Source: Balanoglossus misakiensis
Lineage: Eukaryota > Hemichordata
Direction: 5' to 3'
NCBI GenBank assembly: GCA_040954595.2
Contig: CM082597.2
Location: 10,106,001-10,170,000, forward strand
Length of the DNA: 64,000 bases
Made by a program: the position numbers and the translations under genes. Positions 42,049 through 53,293 of the stretch are shown here, one piece after another. Below the pieces are notes generated by a model, which ran no database searches, was not told the origin of the DNA, and was given only the letters and a program-made list of their open reading frames with translations. Every line of letters begins with the position of its first letter. The stretch's first letter is position 1.

Positions 42049-42722
42049 CTGCATGTGGTGCAAAGTCAAACAAAATTCACCCAATCATAAAATGTATCAT
42101 TAACATGATCATACCATAAAAAAATGTGAATGAATTACAATTATAGCGTGCGCATATTGAATCATACGAAATCACACCAAATAACGCGAGACTTAGAAAT
42201 AACATTACATGTGTATGGTGCCACTTAAACGACACCATTTATTCTTTTTGAGCCTAAATCATGTTTAACCACAACTAGACAACCACAATGACCTTGTGAG
42301 AATGAAACCCACCAATAAATACATGTAGATAATCTGAAGCTATCACAGAAACAGAATGTCTTTGACAAAGTATTGCAAAGCCTTCAGTTGACCGCGAAAA
42401 AGTTGACGAAGCATGCATGTGGAAAGTGGAGTGTTGACAACAATGTGAATATATGCACGATAGCTTGCTGCGCTCGCACTCAGGTCAAACCTGTTACATA
42501 TTACCAAAAATGTGGATCTATATAATTAACATTGGGTCCGTTCCTTCTTATCCCACTCGTGTTTCTGTTTGTTTGGTGAGAATATCTAATAGGTTAGCCC
42601 CTTTCACTCCCAGTTCCTTCTTTAGAGGTCCAACCTTACCATAGAAAACGATGGGTTTGGACTGGAACATGGCGGTGAAAGGGTTCAGGTGCTTGAGGGA
42701 GTGTTAAAAATGCAGACTTTAC

Positions 42723-42848
42723 CTTTCTATAACATGTCTCTATCTACAGCCATCCGTCCCTCAGTGACGGCTTCAATGATTTCACTCACTTCATCCAAGT
42801 TGCCACCACTGGCTCTGATGGGACTTTTCTCACTGCTCAGGGATTTCG
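42723..42848 (-). pseudogene. INTS1: INTS1 exon type 2 with in-frame stop
   Basis: 126 bases: AKSLSSEKSPI, GGNLDEVSEIIEAVTEG, RMAVDRDML, then TAG, then Lys and one base before GTAAAG. The phase to the neighbours on both sides requires this frame, so the stop is internal and not an artefact of exon choice. The same TAG is in the copies at 51526 and 58845. Confidence 0.7.
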
Positions 42849-43419
42849 CTGGAAGGAAGGACGTAAGACTGGAATTAAGGCATACGTCCCTACATAAAGG
42901 GAGGACATTTGGACATGATACCACAAATGGTTAATGGAGTTTCTGGGAAGGTTTTCAAATTCCAGGAATTTCCAGGAGTGTACGAATCCAGTTAAGAATT
43001 CTTTATGTCATGTGATCTGGCCATGTGACCTGCAGCATTGTCATTTCCAGGTGACGGCAAACAACATAGTGGCATCCAGTAAAAGTTTTCCACGTATGTA
43101 AGTACTTAAGAACCGCCAGACATGTAACATGTATCAGGTATAGTACCTCATCAGCCTCATGGCATTTTGTCTGCACAGTCTTTGTCTGCACCACGTTGCT
43201 GAAGTTGCCTGTCATCTGGAAAATTGAATGCCAACGTATTTGCGCTTGAGCGCGTCTGGCGTCTTTTGATATCAAAGAATAAATGCATTGTACAAACTTG
43301 AAAGTATGTAGAATTTTTCTATTTATCCTGTGTGATATAGTGAAAACGCTCAAGTTACAGTTTGTGTATGGTTTTGAGAATTATTTCACTGCTTGAGGTA
43401 AGTGAAATAAACAGCTCAC

Positions 43420-43552
43420 CTTGTTGTCTGTTGACTTTTTCATACTGGTTGAGAAGTTTTGTAAACACACTGTTTTCAGACTTTGATGAACTCAAAATTG
43501 CAGACACTAGCTGGACAAATCTCATCATATCTTCCTTCTTTTCAAGATGTTT
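43420..43552 (-). pseudogene. INTS1: INTS1 exon type 1 (KHLEKKEDMMRFVQLVS), representative copy
   Basis: 133 bases between a CATTTAG acceptor and GTGAGC. Helical sequence KHLEKKEDMMRFVQLVSAIL and FTKLLNQYEKVNRQQ. It enters in phase 0 from the TLSREISR exon type and leaves one base, which the next exon type completes as Ala. Also at 52223 and 59542. Confidence 0.7.
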
Positions 43553-44180
43553 CTAAATGATATAAAGGAGTGAGAGTGAGAATTGTGCATGATATGTCAG
43601 TTTTGAACTTTCATGTCTGTTTTGGACTGAGAGCTGTTGAATGAGAGAGAGAGAGGGAGAGAGAGATCGCGCTCGAACAATCAGGGGGTCACGCAGACGT
43701 AATCTTTTCATTGGCGTGATACTGATATCACCACGTAACTTGCAATTCCCAAGAGTGCGACTGTACGTACGTAAACTGTATCAAATTCAACTCATTCACG
43801 TCGTATGAGAGGAGGTATACCGTGCGAATGCGAGCGCTGGGGGAACCGGGTACCGCCTACTTGAAATGGACCTCTTCCCTTAGTGAAGTCAAATAATCAT
43901 AATTATCTATCATGTAAGAAGTCAAAAATGTAAGAGAATGTTTTAATAAATATGTCAACTTATTATTTATATTCCCCTGTAAATGTCTCATAATTTGAGG
44001 AACAATATTTTGGAAGCTGAACGGAAGTTGCAACTCAAATCAAATTTCAACTTCTCCAATATATGGAATAACACTATAAGCCTACTGACTTGAGAAACTC
44101 AAATTGAATTTCAAATTCTCGAACAAACGAAAATATGTTTGAATGTAAGTAATCTTACTATAAAATTGACATGCAATTAC

Positions 44181-44360
44181 CTGTCGTTGGTGAAGCAAAC
44201 TGAACAATGGACATGACAAATGATGTTTTCTGTGTAGATTATAAATAAACTGACTCTCATCACTTGATGTTAGGATTTCTTGCATTGCCAGAATGATGTG
44301 ATCACCAGAATGCTCTGACGAATCAAACAATTTCAGCCTGGAGATTTCCCTGGACAGTGT
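44181..44360 (-). pseudogene. INTS1: INTS1 exon type 9 (NLHRKHHLSCPLFSLL)
   Basis: 180 bases in phase 0; TLSREISRLKLFDSSEHSGD, then SQFIYNLHRKHHLSCPLFSL. The HR.H.L.CPL core aligns with SMHRSHFLACPL of vertebrate INTS1. Intact in units B, C and D (52993, 60314); one base short in unit A (37986-38164). Confidence 0.78.
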
Positions 44361-45127
44361 CTGTGTGAGAAATGATGGCAAAATATTAATATCATTTATT
44401 AGGAAACCGGGCCAGTCACTGAGAAATCTGTCGGCCTTTACAAAGTATAGTTCATAATCTTCTCATAAAATGATAAAGTTGCCGAAAAGGTATACAGTTA
44501 CCTATAATTTACATACGCCCATATATGGCTGAAATGGCGTATTTGAGCGTTCTAAAGGACATATGGCGGCGCTCTTTTTTTCGCGTGTGCCACCCACTGA
44601 AAATCTGTGATTGGCTAGATCTCAAGTTTACCATGGTAACTGTAGTTAAATTACCATAGGTGACAATATACCTTAACATATCATATTTCTTCTGGGAAGT
44701 GTAATTGTTTTAAGATCAAATATTACATGTACATACCAATTGTACGCCTCTCAGATATTGTCTTTCCGTTGATGCACTCACTTTGTGCTCACCAATACTG
44801 AATAGCTGTAAATATAATCAAAGGAGAAGAAATCACTCACTCATTAGCAATGATACTGCAAAAGTGGAAGTGACTGATTTTGAGTATGAAGTTGGAAAAG
44901 AGTCCCAGTACAGTATAGAGAGGTTTCCAGATTAGGTAGATTTTGCTGTCCAACCATTTTCACACAACGGCCATAAAACTTAAAGAAGAACTATTAAATT
45001 ACCCAGCCTGATAAGTTTTGTGGTGTTTGGAAAGTCGTCCATGTCTGATGACACAAGATCAGCTTTTGATTGTAACATGAGACATGATCAGTTGTGTTTT
45101 GGTTCAAAAGAACATGACCTGGTTTAA

Positions 45128-47673
45128 CCCTTTGACCCCCATTATGTATATGGCTACATGTGACGTAGTCTCCCCACTCTAAATTTGCATATCAATACCC
45201 CCAGATTCCCGAAACTTTCTCACTCACAGCAAACTTTCACTCTCACTGCATAGAGGCAAATTACACACTGCAAATACACAACTAAGATATGACATTACAC
45301 CACAATTAAATTCTCAGAACAATTAATTTTTATTTCTAATTTCAACACACTTTATACATTTTCACAGTGACACCATATGGTGACACTCAGTGCTGCATTA
45401 TGCTACCATGGTATTCAATAAAACATGTGTTTTTACACAAGTAAACCCCACACAACTTGCAGCCGAAGATTGTTTCTACAGGGTATCCCTTAGCCGTTTT
45501 TCTTTTCACTTTTGAGCAGTACCTGCATATTCTTTTAGGTCTTTTGGCATTGGGGTCCATTTTTTCACATTTGTGGGAGTGGATATTGATTGTGCTCAAA
45601 CTACTTTCTGTTGCTGGGGTTTGGGGATGGGGGCCTCTTTTTTTTCTGTTAGTATACCCTGCGATCAACTGGCTTGATAAATCTAACTTGAAGTCAAGGC
45701 CTCTGTATTTTCTCCTATGATCCGGAGTGTGCGCTATTCTGTACAAGATGAAAGCATTGACTATCATTCGCTGCATAAAAAAGAAAAACAAATACTTCCA
45801 ATATTTCATGTATTTGTTCGACATGGACTGATACACTGCCAGCTGATCACTTTTATCTACCCCACCCATATACTTATTGTATTGCAAAATTACATGTGGA
45901 GTAAAGAAAGTTTTCCCACCCCTTGTTTGGTTTTGACCCCCAGGGGAAGAAATTGTTGTCAGCATTCTCACATCTCGAGTGTCGAACCACTTATAAGCAA
46001 AAAGCATCCCACCCTGCAGAACAACACAATCCCCCCGTTTCATTTTCTGTTTTGTTTTGATTTGCTGTGGAAGCCCCTTTCGATTCTGTCGAATGGTACT
46101 AGTGGTATATACATCCCTGTCAAGAAGATCAAGTGCAAGTTGGACACTACTGAAAAAATTATCATAATAAATATGATGAGCCATGTGGAAATAACGCTCG
46201 GTCAAATCATAGACTACCTGGTACCCAAGCCCTCTCTCTGGGGATTCTTTTTTCCCTGTGTACGGAAGCATGTCGAGAGTGTAGCCAGTTTTAGGGCAAG
46301 CAGCAGACCAAATTTTGAAGCCCCATTTCACTGGCTTTCCAGGCATATACTGAATCATGTGAGACCTACCCTTAAATTTACACATGGCCTCATCAATTGC
46401 AATTTCCCTGTGAGGATAATAATGTTCAGGAAAAGTCTCTCTAACAAGATCTACCATAGCGCGGACTTTATACAAACGATCTCTGTGAGGGTCTCTTGCA
46501 TCTGGCTCGTTACGGGAATCACTCAGATGGAGATACTGGCTGATTTTCATGAACCGATTTCTGGGCATTACCTTGGAAATTCCAGGCACATTTAAACGAT
46601 CGTCACTTGACCAGTAGTGCTTGACTTCAGGGACTTTGTGAATTCCCATTAGAATCATCATTCCAAAGTAGGCGCGCAGTTCGGTTGCGTCTGTTTCATA
46701 CCACTCTGAGTCACGGCGACCAGCTTTTTCCTGCTTGAATTCCGCGTAGGCATTTGTTTCGCGCACTAACAGTTGAACAAAATCTTCATTAAGAAAAAGT
46801 TCAAAAAAGTCAATCGGCTGCTTCGAAAAGTCTAAGTTGTGAGTCGGACCGGAAAATTCATCATCGAAAGCAGGAACGTTGGTTTCCTCGGTGTCAGATG
46901 TCCACAATAAATCAGCCGCGTCGGTGGTTTCACTTTCATCGCTGACGTCCGCGTCCGCGTCCGCTATCAACAGCTGAACCAGCTCAGCGGGGTCGATGTC
47001 GCTCTCATCATCGCGGCCCTGGACATTTAATTCATGCTGTAAGACAGCCTCTGTGATTTCCTCAGCAGTGAAACCCTCAAATTCGGTGTCTGAGTCCGAA
47101 TCGCTAAAAAAATCTCTCAGAATATCTGCTGCGCTGACTTGATCGCGTTCACGGGTGTCTGGCGTTGCCGCAGTTCCGGGTGGTGTATCGCCGATTTCGT
47201 GACAGACAGCAGTCATGGTAATCGATACCAACTAACGCACAAATCAAAGAAGCCGACAGTACTTTATCCCAGAAAACTATTTGTATAAGACCCGTTATGG
47301 AAATGAGTCACAAAGTTCGCAGTTCAAGAGGTCAGGACACGCGACATGCACACGACTCGGGCGCTAATTGTTTACTAACGGTCGATTTATCGCCCGCGAA
47401 AAACCTTTCCCGCCGTAAATCATTATGTCCAAATATGGTCCTGTTACTACAGTTCTGTTGCTTAGAAACTAAAGTTTCCCGCCTTGAAAAGTGAAACACC
47501 CAATAGCTTTTAGGAAACGAGTAATTAATGTTTTGATTGACGTAAACAGAAGGGCCGTTTAATTCCGCATTGGGATTTGGACTCATGGTGGCGCTCGGCC
47601 GTTTAATTCCGCTATGGGATTCAGCGTGGGGACAATGGGCAGGCCTTATTATTCCGAAATGGGGGTCAAAGGG
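45128..47673 (-). mobile_element. piggyBac-type transposon, apparently intact, 2,546 bp
   Basis: Terminal inverted repeats of 16 bp begin CCCTTTGACCCCCATT. A full transposase lies inside. Flanks: TGGTTTAA at 45120-45127 and again at 47674-47681; units A, C and D contain this octamer once at the equivalent empty site. So the observed target duplication is 8 bp, containing the expected TTAA. Subterminal GGCCGTTTAATTCCGC repeats (near 47553 and 47598) could be transposase-binding sites. It is present in only one array copy and is therefore younger than the array. Confidence 0.93.
45387..47231 (-). CDS. piggyBac transposase, 614 aa, intact
   Basis: One uninterrupted frame of the usual family length. 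The N-terminal about 130 residues are very acidic (DSDSDTEFEGF). The DDE core shows the three catalytic aspartates in REIAIDEAMCKFKG, HIYYDNFFSS and MGGVDKSDQL, with a long insertion between the last two. The C-terminus has the cysteine-rich RING-like domain (ICRYCSKVKRK, GCKLCGVYLCKNTCFIEYH) that binds the element ends. The reaction is hairpin-mediated cut-and-paste in the nucleus. The ATG at 47231 is the first in frame; a second ATG lies five codons in. All key residues are present. Confidence 0.93.
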   Translation of the reverse strand: MVSITMTAVCHEIGDTPPGTAATPDTRERDQVSAADILRDFFSDSDSDTEFEGFTAEEITEAVLQHELNVQGRDDESDIDPAELVQLLIADADADVSDESETTDAADLLWTSDTEETNVPAFDDEFSGPTHNLDFSKQPIDFFELFLNEDFVQLLVRETNAYAEFKQEKAGRRDSEWYETDATELRAYFGMMILMGIHKVPEVKHYWSSDDRLNVPGISKVMPRNRFMKISQYLHLSDSRNEPDARDPHRDRLYKVRAMVDLVRETFPEHYYPHREIAIDEAMCKFKGRSHMIQYMPGKPVKWGFKIWSAACPKTGYTLDMLPYTGKKESPERGLGYQVVYDLTERYFHMAHHIYYDNFFSSVQLALDLLDRDVYTTSTIRQNRKGLPQQIKTKQKMKRGDCVVLQGGMLFAYKWFDTRDVRMLTTISSPGGQNQTRGGKTFFTPHVILQYNKYMGGVDKSDQLAVYQSMSNKYMKYWKYLFFFFMQRMIVNAFILYRIAHTPDHRRKYRGLDFKLDLSSQLIAGYTNRKKRGPHPQTPATESSLSTINIHSHKCEKMDPNAKRPKRICRYCSKVKRKTAKGYPVETIFGCKLCGVYLCKNTCFIEYHGSIMQH

Positions 47674-50600
47674 TGGTTTAAGAAGCCTTGCAACTTCAGG
47701 TGACTACAGAAGGAGCTATACTGTGCCCATTGGCCTTGATTTGACTGAGAAACCATGATTTACTGAAAAGCCACTTGGAAAAGGGTCCACTTTATTTCTA
47801 AACCAAACTTACCTTCAGGAAGATCATCTTGGCTGACTCTTGACTATCTACAGTGACTTTTCTTGCATCCATCTTGGCTGCAACATCTTTCTTTTCATCC
47901 ACCTGCATTGCCTCACTTTTCTCCTCTTTCTTTTCCTCATCTGCAAATAAAAATTGTGTTATGTCCAGGAAATATTATTTACTTTCTGAGAAGAAACTGG
48001 AATATCTAGCTTTGCAAATCAGTTAGTGAAATAAGAGAACGCAAACAATTAATTGTCATGAAATAGTCACCTCTGTTAATATCGCGAAAAATTTCCCATC
48101 ACAAAAATTACCAAGATTACAGTAACCTAAAAATATAAAATCCTAATAATGTCCAAAGTTGAAGAATTCTATATGTATGACTTAACTTTTGAGACACTAT
48201 TTCACAACACAAATACTAGTACCTTTGTTCTCTTTATCCAGGAATGAATTTTTTTCCACCTTCTGCTCCTCTCATCTGTTGAACTTCCACTAACTGAGCC
48301 ATGTATCCTTTGTCAACCACAGCCTGTTCCATACTGTACAGATCTTGTCTGCAGGCCATGTCGAGATGCTGCAGTAGTTTGCTGTGAAAAGAAACAGAAG
48401 TGTTACATGTGTATGTGTGTTACAGGGTCAGATCACGGCACATCATGACAAAATCTTTGTGACTATGGTGCTAGCATCATGTTTATAGCAGATCATGTGT
48501 ATTCATACTTGTGGGCCAAATGACCTTAATATGTGGTTTGTTGTATGACTTAATTATAACACACACACCCAGTTTTTTTAATAGTCCTGCTTGAAAGATC
48601 ACAGAGTGTCTTTGGCTACTGAAAAGCACCACCACAATGAGAGATAACTCACAACACCGAAGAGTAAATCTCTAAAGTTGTAATTTAAACCAAGTATGGA
48701 AATTGGGATGTACGGTAGCTTTGATGAGGAATAATTCTAGAGTTACAACATACCTCATGCTGTTGACTGGTATACCAAATAAAGGACTGCACAAACAAGA
48801 CCAACTGAGCTGGTTCCAAGTCTTCCAGGGCTGAAAAAAATGACAAATTCAGGATGAAAACAACAAAAGTTTGGTGAGAAAAGATCCCAAGTTGAATTGA
48901 CACACAGATTGGCAGATATTTCCACGAAATATCACATGTAAATGGTGCAACAACAGATTAACCGATCAGGCCATGACAAATACTGCACCTCTTCACAAAA
49001 ACTGCTGGGTTGCAATTTATAGCATAAAATTACTGTAAAACAGGAAATTTTTGTGATATCACAAGAGAGCTGACTATTCCATTGCTCACATTGTTTCTTT
49101 GCGACCATTTATTTTCACGTTTTTTGGCTCTCACGAAATTCGCAAAAATTTCCCCTTTTACAATAGTATGGTTGGATCTATACAATGTATACATTGAATG
49201 GGGATGAACACTGGACAGTGGAGCATTCTATATTAAAATTTGGGAAAACATTGAAGCCATATTAAGGTCATACTTGATTAAGCTGAAAGTCGGCACAGAA
49301 TAAATTTGAAATTCAATTGGCTACAAAAATTGACTTTTCTGCCATTCTGAGATCTCCATGCTGAGCTCAATTATGTTGCTGCTTCATATAGTGGTCAGCA
49401 ATAAAAACTTACTACTGTTACAGTGGTTATACATGTAACTCTTATTAAATGTTTTTTTTTTCTTGTTTTATCATGAAATCTGACAATATCACGAAATCAG
49501 ACTGTGGGTGGCACGACAGAATAAAACTGGTTTTCGTCTCAACTTTTGTACATGTAGTGACACAATGAAAGAATGACAGAGAAACTGCTAACAGACAGAT
49601 TATTATATATTTTTTTACCTTTTCATGTCACTTTTATAAAACACTGCATGGCAACAAATGTGAACCATGAACAATTTGCAAGACAATGAACTAGAAGTTG
49701 AACAAGATTTGAAGACCTGCTCTGGAAGTAATTGATTGACACCCACCCATGAGTAATATTCCGCATGGGGTTGTGTGGCTTTCTTCAAGTAATTGTAGAA
49801 TATATGTAACATGGATGTCAGTGTACATAGTCAGATCTTTACACGATTTTCTGTGTACAAAGATCAACCTGAAGAAGTATGATACAATTTCTCACCTAGT
49901 TGAGTCTGTCCTTGGTTTGAGTAACCAATCGATACATTTATGCAAAGTCTGCCAATTACTCTGGTGGCTCAACAGTGCCAGCAAATAAGCACTGCACGAA
50001 CTTTGAACTTTGCCCTCTGTTCTGGGTTTGTGCGTCTTGACAAAGAGTAACCGGTGTTGCAGTTGAGGGCAACTTTGCACAATCTCGGGGTCCAGGAGCT
50101 CCAGCCAATCAATAAGCAGCCCTGCCGTTGACCAGCCTAATTCGCATCTGTGACAATGTGTAATTAAAGAGAAATATACAGTCAGTGGAGTAAAGGGTAT
50201 AACACAATCATACTGATGGAATTCTCACTACCTGAAATAGGTTTTTGCTACCTAGGTGAGTGATGAATAAAGGTCTAATGTCCTCTCTGATATAACATAC
50301 TAGTGTATGGTAAATGTCTTTCAGAGATCTACACATTAAAGGGACAAACTCTCTACAGTTAATTCATTTTGGGGAGATTTTTACTCTCATATCCTACAAA
50401 CGGGATGGAAGTTGTGTGTGGTCGAACATTGATTCACTATATATCCACATGTAGAATAACATAAATGGTGTCTTGTATCAAACATAATGTATGGAAAAAG
50501 GGCAGCGAGAGAGAGACTTTGTCCCTTTAAATATCATAGCTGGCATACAGTTATAAATATGCATTTTTTGATTTATGTCTTGCAAGTACAAAACTGTTCT

Positions 50601-53293
50601 TTATTAAAAAGAAATACAGACAAGGTGATCCCAGGAACATAAAACCCAAAACTCAAAGCTACCAGGCAGATGAGTCTTGAGATAAACTTGGACTTACTTG
50701 TCAATCAATCTGGACTGCTCTTGTAACAACAACTCACTCAATGCTTCACTGGTGCTGGATGATTTTGTTGGCACTTGCATAGCAACAGATAAGGCTTTAT
50801 TCAGAAACTCTTCTAGTTGGCTGGAATTGGCGCCTGTCAGCTGGTGATACACTGCATGTGGTGCAAAGTCAAACAAAATTCACCCAATCATAAAATGTAT
50901 CATTAACATGATCATACCATAAAAAAATGTGAATGAATTACAATTATAGCGTGCGCATATTGAATCATACGAAATCACACCAAATAACGCGAGACTTAGA
51001 AATAACATTACATGTGTATGGTGCCACTTAAACGACACCATTTATTCTTTTTGAGCCTAAATCATGTTTAACCACAACTAGACAACCACAATGACCTTGT
51101 GAGAATGAAACCCACCAATAAATACATGTAGATAATCTGAAGCTATCACAGAAACAGAATGTCTTTGACAAAGTATTGCAAAGCCTTCAGTTGACCGCGA
51201 AAAAGTTGACGAAGCATGCATGTGGAAAGTGGAGTGTTGACAACAATGTGAATATATGCACGATAGCTTGCTGCGCTCGCACTCAGGTCAAACCTGTTAC
51301 ATATTACCAAAAATGTGGATCTATATAATTAACATTGGGTCCGTTCCTTCTTATCCCACTCGTGTTTCTGTTTGTTTGGTGAGAATATCTAATAGGTTAG
51401 CCCCTTTCACTCCCAGTTCCTTCTTTAGAGGTCCAACCTTACCATAGAAAACGATGGGTTTGGACTGGAACATGGCGGTGAAAGGGTTCAGGTGCTTGAG
51501 GGAGTGTTAAAAATGCAGACTTTACCTTTCTATAACATGTCTCTATCTACAGCCATCCGTCCCTCAGTGACGGCTTCAATGATTTCACTCACTTCATCCA
51601 AGTTGCCACCACTGGCTTTGATGGGACTTTTCTCACTGCTCAGGGATTTCGCTGGAAGGAAGGACGTAAGACTGGAATTAAGGCATACGTCCCTACATAA
51701 AGGGAGGACATTTGGACATGATACCACAAATGGTTAATGGAGTTTCTGGGAAGGTTTTCAAATTCCAGGAATTTCCAGGAGTGTACGAATCCAGTTAAGA
51801 ATTCTTTATGTCATGTGATCTGGCCATGTGACCTGCAGCATTGTCATTTCCAGGTGACGGCAAACAACATAGTGGCATCCAGTAAAAGTTTTCCACGTAT
51901 GTAAGTACTTAAGAACCGCCAGACATGTAACATGTATCAGGTATAGTACCTCATCAGCCTCATGGCATTTTGTCTGCACAGTCTTTGTCTGCACCACGTT
52001 GCTGAAGTTGCCTGTCATCTGGAAAATTGAATGCCAACGTATTTGCGCTTGAGCGCGTCTGGCGTCTTTTGATATCAAAGAATAAATGCATTGTACAAAC
52101 TTGAAAGTATGTAGAATTTTTCTATTTATCCTGTGTGATATAGTGAAAACGCTCAAGTTACAGTTTGTGTATGGTTTTGAGAATTATTTCACTGCTTGAG
52201 GTAAGTGAAATAAACAGCTCACCTTGTTGTCTGTTGACTTTTTCATACTGGTTGAGAAGTTTTGTAAACACACTGTTTTCAGACTTTGATGAACTCAAAA
52301 TTGCAGACACTAGCTGGACAAATCTCATCATATCTTCCTTCTTTTCAAGATGTTTCTAAATGATATAAAGGAGTGAGAATTGTGCATGATTATGTCAGTT
52401 TTGAACTTTCATGTCTGTTTTGGACTGAGAGCTGTTGAATGAGAGAGAGAGAGGGAGAGAGAGATCGCGCTCGAACAATCAGGGGGTCACGCAGACGTAA
52501 TCTTTTCATTGGCGTGATACTGATATCACCACGTAACTTGCAATTCCCAAGAGTGCGACTGTACGTACGTAAACTGTATCAAATTCAACTCATTCACGTC
52601 ATATGAGAGGAGGTATACCGTGCGAATGCGAGCGCTGGGGGAACCGGGTACCGCCTACTTGAAATGGACCTCTTCCCTTAGTGAAGTCAAATAATCATAA
52701 TTATCTATCATGTAAGAAGTCAAAAATGTAAGAGAATGTTTTAATAAATATGTCAACTTATTATTTATATTCCCCTGTATATATTCCCCTGTAAATGTCT
52801 CATAATTTGAGGAATAATATTTTGGAAGCTGAACGGAAGTTGCAACTCAAATCAAATTTCAACTTCTCCAATATATGGAATAACACTATAAGCCTACTGA
52901 CTTGAGAAACTCAAATTGAATTTCAAATTCTCGAACAAACGAAAATATGTTTGAATGTAAGTAATCTTACTATAAAATTGACATGCAATTACCTGTCGTT
53001 GGTGAAGCAAACTGAACAATGGACATGACAAATGATGTTTTCTGTGTAGATTATAAATAAACTGACTCTCATCACTTGATGTTAGGATTTCTTGCATTGC
53101 CAGAATGATGTGATCACCAGAATTCTCTGATGAATCAAACAATTTCAGCCTGGAGATTTCCCTGGACAGTGTCTGTGTGAGAAATGATGGCAAAATATTA
53201 ATATCATTTATTAGGAAACCTGGCCAGTCACTGAGAAATCTGTCGGCCTTTACAAAGTATAGTTCATAATCTTCTCATAAAACAGGTATATAC

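Larger units (their letters stand above)
37366..43575 (-). repeat. INTS1 array unit A
   Basis: Unit of about 6.2 kb from GTGAGAATTGTGCATGA to the next occurrence. Minus-strand exons (high to low): 43420-43552, 42723-42848, 41895-42048, 41093-41344, truncated 40944-41028, 40816-40918, 39955-40027, 39461-39582 (or from 39424), 39014-39141, 38541-38609, 37986-38164. Unit-specific lesion: the exon at 37986-38164 is 179 instead of 180 bases (GGAGATTCC against GGAGATTTCC), a frameshift. It has neither the 1,276-bp element nor the piggyBac, and lacks about 45 bp near 38695 that B-D have. Confidence 0.9.
43576..52372 (-). repeat. INTS1 array unit B, with piggyBac insertion
   Basis: Same unit lengthened to 8.8 kb by the element at 45128-47673. 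Exons (high to low): 52223-52355, 51526-51651, 50698-50851, 49896-50147, 49619-49721, 48754-48830, to 48381 (from 48223 or 48260), 47813-47940, 44737-44805, 44181-44360. Unit-specific lesion: four extra bases in the exon 48754-48830 (77 instead of 73 bases) shift the SFGIPV frame. It shares the A-type junction between the exons at 49896 and 49721. Confidence 0.9.

Noticed and set aside
42453-42644. 63-codon plus-strand frame identical in three units
   Set aside because: Identity comes from the recent array duplication; it covers a TTAA-MITE and intron sequence with no domain.
43003-43353. 116-codon minus-strand frame repeated in three units
   Set aside because: It lies inside a dispersed repeat shared with 6953-7235, where the frame is not conserved.
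45717-46595. Long plus-strand open frame (292 codons)
   Set aside because: It is the antisense shadow of the piggyBac transposase, whose domains and catalytic residues are clear on the minus strand.
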